In this document: piece by piece, positions 1-8,325 of the stretch
Layout: each line of letters starts with the position of its first letter
How positions within the stretch are numbered: the first letter of the stretch is position 1
DNA from: Sphingobacterium micropteri
Lineage (GTDB): Bacteria; Bacteroidota; Bacteroidia; Sphingobacteriales; Sphingobacteriaceae
NCBI RefSeq assembly: GCF_014692515.1
Contig: NZ_JACOIK010000018.1
Span: 1-64,000, forward strand
DNA: 64,000 nt
Direction of reading: 5' to 3'
Made by a program: the position numbers and the translations under genes
Notes under the pieces: model-generated
Told to the model about the DNA's origin: nothing
What the model saw: the letters and a program-made list of their open reading frames with translations, nothing else
Database searches by the model: none

Positions 1-96
1 TTTTACAATACCCAAAGAATACATTCTGCTCTGGGGTATAAAACCCCTAAGCAGATCGAAGAGATGCTATTGGAAAAAGAAAAAATGGCAGCATAA
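1..96 (+). CDS. IS3-family transposase (OrfB), C-terminal end only
   Basis: Frame 1 is open from the window edge to a TAA at 94-96 and encodes 31 residues starting FYNTQRIHSALGYKTP. The YN-x-x-R-x-H-S-x-L-G-Y-x-T-P signature is the extreme C-terminus of the IS3/IS150-type DDE integrase domain, just after the catalytic Glu. The rest of the element lies upstream of the window. The terminal inverted repeat of the IS probably falls in the 30 or so bases after the stop, but its exact end cannot be set without the left end. It abuts the first repeat array. Confidence 0.85.
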   Translation, partial: FYNTQRIHSALGYKTPKQIEEMLLEKEKMAA

Positions 97-129
97 AAAA
101 GTCTCCTAATTTAAGTTGCAATTCCAGAC

Positions 130-244
130 TGCTGTTCGGGTGGCAGTCGAAGAACAACCGAAGCTCACCCGAAGCAATACCGAAGTTGTCCCGAACCAGT
201 CCCGAAGCGGACTCGAAGCGCTCCCGAAGGACACCCGAACAGCA
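130..244. repeat. 13-bp perfect inverted repeat bracketing array A
   Basis: Bases 130-142 (tgctgttcgggtg) are the exact reverse complement of 232-244 (cacccgaacagca). The left arm contains gttcggg, an inverted copy of the cccgaac core of the array. The array therefore starts with one unit in opposite orientation that can pair with its ninth unit. In RNA this would fold most of the array into the loop of one hairpin; in DNA it could extrude as a cruciform. No transposase or resolvase gene here explains it. Confidence 0.8.
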
Positions 245-257
245 CCCGAAGAAACAG
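148..257. repeat. Array A: ten units with exact 11-bp period (CCCGAAG core + 4 variable bases)
   Basis: CGAA begins at 148, 159, 170, 181, 192, 203, 214, 225, 236 and 247, every step exactly 11 bp. Each unit is about seven semi-conserved bases (mostly CCCGAAG, in two units CCCGAAC) followed by four bases that differ in all ten units. Eleven is not a multiple of three, so the periodicity is not that of a peptide repeat. The units are far too short for CRISPR repeats or spacers and no cas gene is present. Function unknown; the pattern suggests one binding site per helical turn, or repeated RNA motifs in a leader. Confidence 0.85.
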
Positions 258-324
258 GTGGCGTTTTTGCCGTTTTTTTGACCTGCTTAAAGCGAGGATC
301 AAGTATAGATGCAGTAAGGATGTA

Positions 325-364
325 GTACCTTTTACGCAACTTTTGCGTAAGATAGCTGAGGTAC
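325..364. other. Nested hairpin at the head of array B
   Basis: Bases 332-339 (ttacgcaa) pair perfectly with 343-350 (ttgcgtaa) around a 3-base loop. An outer pair, gtacct at 325-330 with aggtac at 359-364, encloses it. The outer right arm contains the first GTAC of array B. The structure marks the left boundary of that array, as the inverted unit does for array A. Confidence 0.6.
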
Positions 365-527
365 CGTTAATGTACCGCGAGTGTACCGTTAGTGTACGGG
401 GAGTGTACCGAAAAGGTACTGGAGATCTACTAAGAAGCTACTGGAGATCTACTACTGACCTACTAAACGCATGTACCTCTGGCGTAGATCAGCGATACAG
501 TAAAAGTAGGAAAGTGGTAGGGGTAGA
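361..527. repeat. Array B: fifteen units with 11-bp period (GTACC/CTACT core)
   Basis: GTAC or its variants CTAC, GTAG and ATAC begin at 361, 372, 383, 394, 405, 416, 427, 438, 449 and 460. After a single 13-bp step they continue at 473, 484, 495, 506 and 517. All other steps are exactly 11 bp. The core drifts from GTACC on the left to CTACT in the middle and GTAG on the right, with about four variable bases per unit. The core differs from array A but the period and 7+4 architecture are the same. It lies between array A and the hairpin ahead of tlpA. An open frame across it has no family resemblance and is unlikely to be coding. Confidence 0.8.
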
Positions 528-540
528 GGCAATGACGAAC

Positions 541-576
541 AAAGTAACCCTTTGTCTGACAGGGTTACTTTGTTTT
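541..576 (+). terminator. Terminator-like hairpin between arrays and tlpA
   Basis: aaagtaaccct (541-551) pairs perfectly with agggttacttt (561-571) around a 9-base loop and is followed by gttttt. This is a good intrinsic terminator shape. It lies only 26 bases before the chosen tlpA start and after both arrays, so it would end array transcripts or act as an attenuator for the tlpA-susC-susD operon. Confidence 0.7.
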
Positions 577-597
577 TCAAGGAGATTGTTTTCTTTA

Positions 598-2085
598 ATG
601 GCATTGAAGAACATAAGAATCCTTTGGTTGGGATTCTTTTGTTTCATGTTGTTTAATCTATCAGACGCCTGGGCGCAGTCCGCGGAACCGCGGACTGCCG
701 AAGGGCAAACCGAAATCAAGCCTTTACAGATTGGGGATACCATACCAGAGGAGGTGTGGGATATGCCTTTGCAGCTGGTAAGCCATTCAACGGGAGAAGA
801 TACCATTAAGCTAAGGGATTATCGGGATAAGAAGCTGATCATACTCGATTTCTGGGCTACGTGGTGCGGAAGTTGTTTGGCAAGTATGCCTTATATGCAC
901 GAGCTAGAGACCAAGATGGGGAAACAGGCAAAGTTGCTGCCCATTACCTTTCAAGATCATAATACGATTCTTAATTTCTTAAATAAAAGTGTTTCTCCAA
1001 CTATCACCGCTATAAAAAGTAGTTTTAGTTCTATCGTAGACGGTAAGGTATTAGATGCCTACTTCCCGAGCAAAAGCATACCCCATGTCGTCGTTTTAGA
1101 TACAAGAGGAAGAGTTAGAGCTGTTTCCGTGCCGTCGGCATTGAACGTGGAGAACTTGGAAGAAATGATAGCAGATGGAAATGCGGAGCCAGTCCGTCAA
1201 CGGATGCAAACCATAGATTCTCCTTTATTGAGCGATGGTGCAGGTACAGACGGTATCTATTATAGTGCTTTTTTGCCCTACAATGCAGCTATGCCATTTA
1301 CCACGTCCTTCAGGACAGATAGTGCAAAACGCCATGCTCATTATTATTCACTAAATACACGGCTTATTAAGCTATTTGGGCATGCCGTTTTTGTTGAAGA
1401 TGAAAACGTAAAACACACAGGTATCCATCTTCTACCTTCACGACGGATTTTTGAAGTAGCAGATCCGGCACTTTATGACCAGAATAATGATGAATATCCT
1501 CTCGAGAAGGTAATGTTCACGTATGAGTCGGTCATGCCCTTCAAAACGACGGTCACTGAGGCGAAAAGGAAAATGAAAAATGATCTAGAATTCAAATTTG
1601 GTTTACAAGCAGGTTTAAAGAAAATCAAAGTTCCGTGTCTGGTGCTGACGGTATCGGATACGTCTAGAATCCCTTACGCAGAGGATGGTCTCCAGCGAAA
1701 ACTCGTGAGAAAAGGTGTAACAGTTCTTAATGGAGGGTATGAAGTATTAGACCAGCCTTCTCGTAATCGATCATCGTCTTATCTGCAGAATTATCCAATC
1801 ACGCAGCTGGTGTATATGCTCAACAAACTAGCTGATGGAAAAACGCCATTCGTAATCGATGAGACTGGCATACGTAAAAATATAGACCTTGATATCGTAG
1901 ATGATCTATCCGATTTTGGTGAACTTCAGAAAGCTTTACTTCTACAGGGAATAAAAATAGAAAAGCAAGAACGAGAACAGGTGATGTTCGTACTCAAAGA
2001 ATCAAACTATCGAAGCCCTTCTACACAATTGGAATTGACACCGAGCGGATATGTCTATCTTAAGAAAGAGGGAGGAGATTTATGA
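598..2085 (+). CDS. TlpA-family periplasmic thioredoxin-like protein
   Basis: A 495-residue exported protein. The start at 598 is chosen because it gives a clean signal peptide (hydrophobic residues 6-20, cleavage near AWA-Q at 26/27) and lies just after the hairpin. The frame stays open upstream to 343, but that part translates arrays. The thioredoxin fold follows, with active site WCGSC (C90 and C93), so disulfide reductase or exchange activity is likely. Beyond about residue 230 is a long C-terminal region typical of Sphingobacteriaceae TlpA proteins found beside SusC/SusD. Its stop overlaps the susC start by 4 bp (ATGA), so the two are translationally coupled. Ligand unknown. Confidence 0.85.
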   Translation: MALKNIRILWLGFFCFMLFNLSDAWAQSAEPRTAEGQTEIKPLQIGDTIPEEVWDMPLQLVSHSTGEDTIKLRDYRDKKLIILDFWATWCGSCLASMPYMHELETKMGKQAKLLPITFQDHNTILNFLNKSVSPTITAIKSSFSSIVDGKVLDAYFPSKSIPHVVVLDTRGRVRAVSVPSALNVENLEEMIADGNAEPVRQRMQTIDSPLLSDGAGTDGIYYSAFLPYNAAMPFTTSFRTDSAKRHAHYYSLNTRLIKLFGHAVFVEDENVKHTGIHLLPSRRIFEVADPALYDQNNDEYPLEKVMFTYESVMPFKTTVTEAKRKMKNDLEFKFGLQAGLKKIKVPCLVLTVSDTSRIPYAEDGLQRKLVRKGVTVLNGGYEVLDQPSRNRSSSYLQNYPITQLVYMLNKLADGKTPFVIDETGIRKNIDLDIVDDLSDFGELQKALLLQGIKIEKQEREQVMFVLKESNYRSPSTQLELTPSGYVYLKKEGGDL

Positions 2086-5000
2086 GGCCAATTTTATTGC
2101 TGATAGGTTTATATCTAGGATGTCTGTCAGAATCGTATGCACAGTCTATAAGGCTGGTTGTACGGGATGGCAATTCCAAGGATGTTCTTTCGGGAGTATC
2201 GATATCGGATTGCGGCGGTCGGTATGTTGGTCGGACAGATTCGGAAGGAGTATATCAATTGGACAACGGCGCGGATTGTTTCGTTTTTTATTTAATCGGT
2301 TATGGTAGGGACACATTAAGTTTTGAACAGATTGAATTAAAAGCTGGTCATGTCTGGCTGTACGAGACTTCACAAGAGTTGGAGGAAGTCCTCGTTTCAA
2401 CAGGATATGAAACGATGTCAAAAGAACGCGCTACGGGATCTTTTGACTATATAGAAAATAGCTTGTTGGAGCGGCAGATTGCACCCGATATTATCAGTAA
2501 ACTGGAAGGATTGAGTCCCGCAATACTTTTTGACAAAAGAAACGGAGCCGAGGGAAACTTCAGCGTCCGCGGGCTCAGTACGATCACGAATAATATGAAA
2601 GCCCCGTTGGTCGTTGTGGATAATTTCCCGTATGAAGGCGATATAAACGATATCAATCCGAATGACGTCGATAATATTACCGTCTTAAAGGATGCTGCGG
2701 CTTCATCGATTTGGGGTGCAAGGGCAGGAAATGGTGTGATCGTCATTACATTAAAGAAAGGCAGGACTGATTCCCCTTTCCAGCTGACGGCAAAAAGTAA
2801 CCTTTCTATAATTGATAAAGAAGATGCATTTTATAGGCAGCAGGTAAGCAACGAGACCTATATCGAAACAGAACGTTTCCTTTTTGAAAGAGGAAATTAT
2901 GACGCAGCCCTTAATAACCGCCGGACATGGCCGATCGTAAGTCCGGCGGTGGAACTCCTGAATAATTTCCGTGAGGGAGATATTTCGGAGGAAGTGCTAT
3001 TGGCGGAACTGGAGAAGCTAAAGGATGGTGATATCCGTCGAGATATATCCAAATATTTAAGACAGAAGGCTGTCAACCAGCAATACGTCGTTCAGCTTTC
3101 TGGCGGTAGTACGAAGGCATCTACGTTAATTTCGTTGGGTTATGACAACATGCGAGATCAAGTTGTTGGTAATGGAAGCAATCGTTTGACGATGAGAGCG
3201 TCGCAAAACTGGAAACCTTTGGAGAAGCTTTCTATTGAGGCCGGCATGCTCTATACAGCTACGACTACGAACAATAATGGTTTAGCTTCGGTGAGACCGG
3301 GCGTCTCCGGCACGCTTTATCCGTATGCTCGACTTGTCGACGACAACGGAAATCCGGCTCGTCTTGTCCAGAATTATCGAACAGGTTTTGTGGACACCGT
3401 TGGCGGGGGGCAGCTATTGGATTGGACCTACGTCCCTTTGGCAGACCGCGACTTGAACAATAACCATACGCGTGCTAAAGCGTTGACGATGAACTTAGGA
3501 GCAAAATATGAGTTATTGGCAGGGCTGAATTCCGAATTTCGATATCAATATCAGTATTCAAATACTGTAAATGATCATTTGCAGGATGAGCAGAGTTTTT
3601 TTGTGCGCGATCTGATCAACAAATACAGTCAGATGAATGGTAATACCGTTGAACGTGCCATACCGCTTGGCTCGATATTAGATCGCGCGAACTCCGAAAG
3701 GAGATCACACGCCATCCGGGGGCAATTGACTTATCAGAAAAGTTTCATCAATAGTGAATTAAATGTACTGGCAGGGGGAGAGGTCCGTGAGAACGTAACG
3801 GCAGCTGGTAACATACGCTGGTATGGTTACGACGCCGAGACACTGATTATGCAACCTGTAGATTACACAACTAGATATGATTATTATGGGGGATTGGGAT
3901 CAGGAACAATACCCTACCTCCATGCGGACAGAAAGTTAAATGACCGGTTTGTTTCTATATATCTAAATGGTGCTTATGCTTGGGAAAGGAAATATACTTT
4001 TTCCTTTTCCGCCCGTCGTGACGCATCCAATCTTTTCGGGGTGAACACGAATAACAAATGGAAACCGTTGTGGTCCGTTGGTGGGCTTTGGAACATCGAT
4101 AAGGACAGTTTTTACAAATGGGATGCCCTACCACGATTAGCGGTGCGTCTCACGTATGGACATAGTGGAAACGTTAACAACAGCGTACCAGCGCAAACGA
4201 CAATTACGTATGGCTCATCTGTTACGAGGACAGGACAATTTATAAATGCATATGTCAATAGTCCTCCTAATGCCGATCTGCGCTGGGAGAATGTTAGGCA
4301 GATTAATGGCGCAATAGAGTTTGGTACTAAAAATAACCGCGTTCGTGGATCGATAGAATACTTCAATAAACTGTCAACAGATCTTTTAGCGATTGTCAAT
4401 GCCGATCCGACCTTGGGTTTTGCGATTATAAATAAAAATAGCGCGACGATGGAGACACACGGTTGGGAAGCGCAGATAACGACGTCAAATCTATCGGGTA
4501 AATTAAATTGGGATACGCATTGGATGTATTCTTTTAATAAAAGTACGGTTAAAGAATATCTGTACGATACGCCGTTGCCCTATAGCTTAGTTAGCCAAGG
4601 GAGTAGCTTGATTCCTATTGAGGGGCATTCGGCTTACAATTTGGTTAGTTACCGGTTTATGGGGCTGACACCGGAAAATGGTGATCCACAATTCAGCGTA
4701 GATGGTGAAGCTTATTCGAATTATGTAGATCTGCGGAACAAAGTTTCGCTTTCTGATCTGGTGTTCCATGGGTCTGCTATTCCGGAGCATTACGGAACCG
4801 TGAGAAATAGCTTTTCTTATGGCTCTTGGAGTTTGTCTGCGTTAATAGGCTATCGGTTTGGGTATTTCTTCAGGAGGGAGTCGATAAACTATGCAACGAT
4901 GATTGGTGGTGAGGCTGCCCATGCTGATTTTTATGATCGATGGCAACAAGCAGGGGACGAGCAATCAACGAATATACCATCCTTTGTCTATCCGAATGAC

Positions 5001-5249
5001 TCCAGGCGGGATCAGATATATGCTTATGCCGATATTTTAGTCGAAAAAGGGGATAACATCACGCTGCACGACGTAAATCTTAGTTATGCGCTGTCTCCAA
5101 AGAGGGGGATGTTTAGCCGACTGGTGCTGCAGGCTTACGCAAGGAATCTGGGCATCCTATGGAAACATACGAAGACACCCGTCGATCCGAATAGCATCAG
5201 TATGAGATTGCCACTCCACTTATCTGTGGGGATTAACATGATATTTTAG
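2082..5249 (+). CDS. SusC/RagA-family TonB-linked outer membrane transporter
   Basis: 1055 residues. There is a signal peptide to about residue 20 (SYA-Q), then a short carboxypeptidase-regulatory-like domain (about 21-100). The TonB plug (about 105-225) contains NFSVRGLSTI and the ITVLKDAAASSIWGARAGNGVIVI stretch typical of SusC proteins. A 22-strand barrel follows and ends in the aromatic terminus INMIF. It forms the outer-membrane importer with the SusD lipoprotein encoded 13 bp downstream. There is no adjacent glycosidase or FecI/FecR pair. With the TlpA partner, a peptide or metal-peptide substrate is at least as likely as a glycan. Confidence 0.93.
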   Translation: MRPILLLIGLYLGCLSESYAQSIRLVVRDGNSKDVLSGVSISDCGGRYVGRTDSEGVYQLDNGADCFVFYLIGYGRDTLSFEQIELKAGHVWLYETSQELEEVLVSTGYETMSKERATGSFDYIENSLLERQIAPDIISKLEGLSPAILFDKRNGAEGNFSVRGLSTITNNMKAPLVVVDNFPYEGDINDINPNDVDNITVLKDAAASSIWGARAGNGVIVITLKKGRTDSPFQLTAKSNLSIIDKEDAFYRQQVSNETYIETERFLFERGNYDAALNNRRTWPIVSPAVELLNNFREGDISEEVLLAELEKLKDGDIRRDISKYLRQKAVNQQYVVQLSGGSTKASTLISLGYDNMRDQVVGNGSNRLTMRASQNWKPLEKLSIEAGMLYTATTTNNNGLASVRPGVSGTLYPYARLVDDNGNPARLVQNYRTGFVDTVGGGQLLDWTYVPLADRDLNNNHTRAKALTMNLGAKYELLAGLNSEFRYQYQYSNTVNDHLQDEQSFFVRDLINKYSQMNGNTVERAIPLGSILDRANSERRSHAIRGQLTYQKSFINSELNVLAGGEVRENVTAAGNIRWYGYDAETLIMQPVDYTTRYDYYGGLGSGTIPYLHADRKLNDRFVSIYLNGAYAWERKYTFSFSARRDASNLFGVNTNNKWKPLWSVGGLWNIDKDSFYKWDALPRLAVRLTYGHSGNVNNSVPAQTTITYGSSVTRTGQFINAYVNSPPNADLRWENVRQINGAIEFGTKNNRVRGSIEYFNKLSTDLLAIVNADPTLGFAIINKNSATMETHGWEAQITTSNLSGKLNWDTHWMYSFNKSTVKEYLYDTPLPYSLVSQGSSLIPIEGHSAYNLVSYRFMGLTPENGDPQFSVDGEAYSNYVDLRNKVSLSDLVFHGSAIPEHYGTVRNSFSYGSWSLSALIGYRFGYFFRRESINYATMIGGEAAHADFYDRWQQAGDEQSTNIPSFVYPNDSRRDQIYAYADILVEKGDNITLHDVNLSYALSPKRGMFSRLVLQAYARNLGILWKHTKTPVDPNSISMRLPLHLSVGINMIF

Positions 5250-5262
5250 GAAAGGAATACAA

Positions 5263-6615
5263 ATGAAAAAAATTATCACATTAGCAGGAATATTAGTATG
5301 GTGTTTCACAAGCTGTGAGCATTATTTGGATAAGAAATCGGATATGTCGCTCGCTATACCGTCAAGCGTTAAAGACCTACAGGCTATTATGGACTTTGAA
5401 TTAAACTCGGTAGTCAATTACCCGATGGCAGGCGATGTGGGGGCTGACTACCACTACGTGAACGATACGAGGTTACAGGCACTGCCAGCCAGAATTCAGG
5501 ACGGGTATCTATTTACAGGAACGGAGAGTTATGATGCCGATTGGATTGATGGTTACAAAAAAATATTTAATGCAAATTTGGTCATTGAAGAAATCGATAA
5601 AGTGAAATTGAACGGTTTGAACGAAGTGGATCGGAATAGAGTAAAGGGAACTGCCTATTTTGTAAGAGGATGGTCTCTCTTAACATTAGCGATAATCTAT
5701 GCACCTGCCGTTGACGAAAAAACGGCCGATAGTAGGTTGGGCTTGCCACTCAGAACAACGGCCGATATCAATGTCAATTTTCAGAGAGCTACCTTAAAAG
5801 AAACGTTTTTAAGAATTACAGATGATTTAAAAACAGCTGTATCCTTACTACCTCACGTTGCGGTTAAACCGACCCGTCCATCCCGTGGTGCCGCTTATGG
5901 TGCGCTAGCGAGGACATATTTATATATGGGAGACAATCAGCTGGCAAACCTATACGCAGACTCTTGCTTGCAGATAAACAGTAGCTTAATCGATTATGCT
6001 GGAATTGATACTGCCGCAATAAGCCCATTTAGTCAGTTTAATGACGAAGTTATTTTGCATAATACGATGATTGCAAATAATAACCTTTTTAGTGATGCAA
6101 ATGTTAGGGTCGATAGTGTATTGTATGCCAGCTATCTCGATTCGGACCTTAGAAAGCGGGTTCTTTACAAGAAAATGGATGATGGTGGATATGCTTTTAA
6201 GGGAAATTATTCGGGGATTAATAACAGCTTGATTTTTAGTGGTATATCCGTGAGCGAGATATTTTTGATCAAAGCGGAATCTGCATCAAGGCTAGGGTTG
6301 TTAGAACAGGCACGTGAGTATTTAAAGACGTTTTTAGAGCATCGCTACACCATGGATCAGATACCAAATATCGACCTCCCACAGCAAGACCTGATATCGT
6401 TTGTATTAGAGGAGAGGAAAAAAGAGCTGGCTTTTCGAGCAGGTATACGATGGGGCGATATAAAAAGATTGAATGAACAGTATAATGCGGAGATCAGCTT
6501 AAGGAGAAAGGTGGAGGGAAATTTCTACGACTTACCTGCTGGCGACAATCGTTTCGTTTATCTGATTCCAAGAGATGTAATTCAATTGGGAGGGTTAATT
6601 CAAAATGACCGATAA
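5263..6615 (+). CDS. SusD/RagB-family surface lipoprotein
   Basis: 450 residues. The lipobox FTSC puts the lipidated Cys at 18. The TPR-like SusD fold follows, with family features such as KGTAYFVRGWSLLTLAIIY, the LARTYLYMGD helix pair, and the C-terminal EERKKELAFRAGIRWGDIKRL motif. It is the lid that captures ligand for the SusC channel encoded just upstream. The operon ends here at a hairpin 8 bases after the stop. Confidence 0.93.
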   Translation: MKKIITLAGILVWCFTSCEHYLDKKSDMSLAIPSSVKDLQAIMDFELNSVVNYPMAGDVGADYHYVNDTRLQALPARIQDGYLFTGTESYDADWIDGYKKIFNANLVIEEIDKVKLNGLNEVDRNRVKGTAYFVRGWSLLTLAIIYAPAVDEKTADSRLGLPLRTTADINVNFQRATLKETFLRITDDLKTAVSLLPHVAVKPTRPSRGAAYGALARTYLYMGDNQLANLYADSCLQINSSLIDYAGIDTAAISPFSQFNDEVILHNTMIANNNLFSDANVRVDSVLYASYLDSDLRKRVLYKKMDDGGYAFKGNYSGINNSLIFSGISVSEIFLIKAESASRLGLLEQAREYLKTFLEHRYTMDQIPNIDLPQQDLISFVLEERKKELAFRAGIRWGDIKRLNEQYNAEISLRRKVEGNFYDLPAGDNRFVYLIPRDVIQLGGLIQNDR

Positions 6616-6622
6616 TGAAAAA

Positions 6623-6650
6623 GAGGGAATTGCAAGACTGCAGTTCCCTC
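6623..6650. terminator. Hairpin between convergent susD and DUF6520 genes
   Basis: gagggaattgca (6623-6634) pairs with tgcagttccctc (6639-6650) with one mismatch and a 4-base loop. There is only a weak T run on the plus side. Its place between convergent genes suggests it serves as a terminator or mRNA end stabiliser for both. Confidence 0.65.
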
Positions 6651-6680
6651 TCATTCTACTAACAAACCGTATGTGACATT

Positions 6681-7016
6681 TTACGGTAGGGGTTGTAGGA
6701 AAACACGTTCGGTCTCACTACCAGCATTAATTTCTGCCAACAGTTCAGGAGATATGTCCGGCATGTCGGTCGTTCCGTCTTCCGGTGCCTTTATACCACA
6801 AACTTCGCTTTCGCCACCACAGGCTTGAGAGATATCACCGTTGTAGCGTTCATAGTTTGACGCGTCGGTTGGGTCGTCATCGTGATTTTTTAATACCCAA
6901 TCTTCTTCCGTCTGAACCTTTTCCGCTTCAAGCGCTTTCATTTTTGCGTTTACGGTGTAAACGCCAAGTCCTAATAGTAGTGCCATCATCGGCACGAGTT
7001 TAATGAGCTTTTTCAT
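6681..7016 (-). CDS. DUF6520-family exported small protein
   Basis: 111 residues. The N-terminus MKKLIKLVPMMALLLG and a VNA-K site near residue 24 read as a secretion leader. The mature part is acidic, has one Trp (40) and two Cys (66 and 73, in QACGG and EVCGI), and matches the DUF6520 pattern of Sphingobacteriales peptides. These small proteins often sit with MauE/DoxX and TlpA/SusCD genes, as here. The function is unknown. The two Cys may be substrates for the neighbouring thioredoxin or MauE protein (inference). Confidence 0.7.
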   Translation of the reverse strand: MKKLIKLVPMMALLLGLGVYTVNAKMKALEAEKVQTEEDWVLKNHDDDPTDASNYERYNGDISQACGGESEVCGIKAPEDGTTDMPDISPELLAEINAGSETERVFLQPLP

Positions 7017-7220
7017 CTTTTTAAATTTAATTGTGTTAAAATGGTTGGTCAGGGATGGTAAAGCGAGGCGGAACGTTTCGGCAACTTGCCTGATCTAAAG
7101 TTTTTTCCTTGTGGATATCGATATCTGAATTGTCGCAATCCCAAAAGGTTCTGCCTTTGCCTCCCGATCGTCAGACCGTTTGTTGGCTTTCCGTCGAAAG
7201 CTACTATGCATAGTTTTTTC

Positions 7221-7712
7221 TTATTCTTTCTTTTTTGTTGATTTTAATGTTTTGCTTTTATAGGCGAAATAGAATCCCGCTAATGCTACTAAATTATGCT
7301 TGGCGTTGAAATAAAAATGCTCCCGCCAGCCCATGTCTTCAAATACTTTCCCGCAGGCACAGATCACATATCCATATACCTCGCGATAAGCCAAATAAGC
7401 ATATATCGTGTAGGCAAACATCAGGGCAGAAGCAATTAACAATCCCCAAACACGTGTTCTCGTGCTACAGAGCAGAAGTACCGTTGATAATTCGATCGTC
7501 GGTAGTGCGTATACCAAGATAGGTTTTGACCATATCGGTAGTGGCTGTTTGTTCATCTGTATACTAAATACTGTATGGTATAAAACTTTGTTCAGCCCCG
7601 TTTGTACAAACAGATAGATCAGTATAGCCGAGCAAAGTATGGCAAGGATGTCGAGATACGTCGTCAAATGACGTTTGAAATGTGTTGTAATATGTGGCGT
7701 TATTGTTTGCAT
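7221..7712 (-). CDS. MauE/DoxX-like redox-associated membrane protein
   Basis: 163 residues with about four membrane helices (near 20-40, 64-83, 88-108 and 140-152). The conserved block VICACGKVFEDMGW with C118 and C120 precedes the last helix. The family is linked to disulfide or quinone redox chemistry in the membrane. It lies about 200 bp downstream, in transcription order upstream, of the DUF6520 gene and on the same strand. Together with TlpA this implies a thiol-redox theme for the locus. Confidence 0.75.
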   Translation of the reverse strand: MQTITPHITTHFKRHLTTYLDILAILCSAILIYLFVQTGLNKVLYHTVFSIQMNKQPLPIWSKPILVYALPTIELSTVLLLCSTRTRVWGLLIASALMFAYTIYAYLAYREVYGYVICACGKVFEDMGWREHFYFNAKHNLVALAGFYFAYKSKTLKSTKKKE

Positions 7713-7797
7713 ATTCCAAAGTTAGCTACGGTACACCAGTTATTATTGTCATGTTGTTGCCATCGCTTGTCAACATCTAGACAGCAGTTGACATTGT

Positions 7798-8325
7798 CTA
7801 AAAGAACCGTCGGAGATATTCACGACTCACACCAAGGTATTTCGCCAATTCGGTTCGACTGATGAGGGGAATAATGCTGCTGAATTTACTGCGGAACATC
7901 TCCAATCTTTCTGCTTTGGGCATTTCTAGCACCAACTCTCTGAAATCAGCAGCTTGCTCCTGTCTAGCCAGTAATTGATCGTATAATTGGATCGTCACGG
8001 GATAGTTATTTGCAAGCTGATAGAGGTCACGTCGTTGAATCAATAGGATGCAACTATCTTCCAAAGCGCGGAAAAACAGTGGTTTGCTGTCGAACTTGAT
8101 CATGATGAGCTCACCCGGTGTAATGTAGCGCTTGGGTATTTTTTTGTGGTATTTGGCGATAGCACCGCTCGAAACAAAATAGATGTCGCCCCGCTGGCTG
8201 GGCAGCGGCTCGTCTGTTTCCAGTTTTATTTCTTCGATGTAGTCCATAAACTTTGGAACTTCCTTTTCCCAGAGGGGGAATATGCTGTCTAGGTAATCGG
8301 TAAGTAGGATTTTTTCTCTTTTCAT
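7798..8325 (-). CDS. Crp/Fnr-type regulator, short form
   Basis: 175 residues. A cNMP-binding-like beta-roll occupies about residues 15-110, followed by a long connecting helix and a recognisable helix-turn-helix at 157-175 (RTELAKYLGVSREYLRRFF). The protein ends right after the recognition helix, which is common in Bacteroidota Crp-like proteins. The Arg/Ser pair that contacts cAMP in E. coli Crp is not evident, so the effector is unknown. It is the first gene of the minus-strand group with MauE and DUF6520 and may control it or the facing SusCD operon. Confidence 0.75.
   Translation of the reverse strand: MKREKILLTDYLDSIFPLWEKEVPKFMDYIEEIKLETDEPLPSQRGDIYFVSSGAIAKYHKKIPKRYITPGELIMIKFDSKPLFFRALEDSCILLIQRRDLYQLANNYPVTIQLYDQLLARQEQAADFRELVLEMPKAERLEMFRSKFSSIIPLISRTELAKYLGVSREYLRRFF

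Noticed and set aside
116..325. Open frames on both strands over array A
   Set aside because: Low-complexity peptides made by an 11-bp repeat; no start signal, no family.
148..527. CRISPR array
   Set aside because: Units of 11 bp are far below CRISPR repeat-spacer size and no cas genes are present.
343..597. N-terminal extension of the TlpA protein
   Set aside because: It translates array B and the terminator hairpin and would place the signal peptide 86 residues inside the protein.
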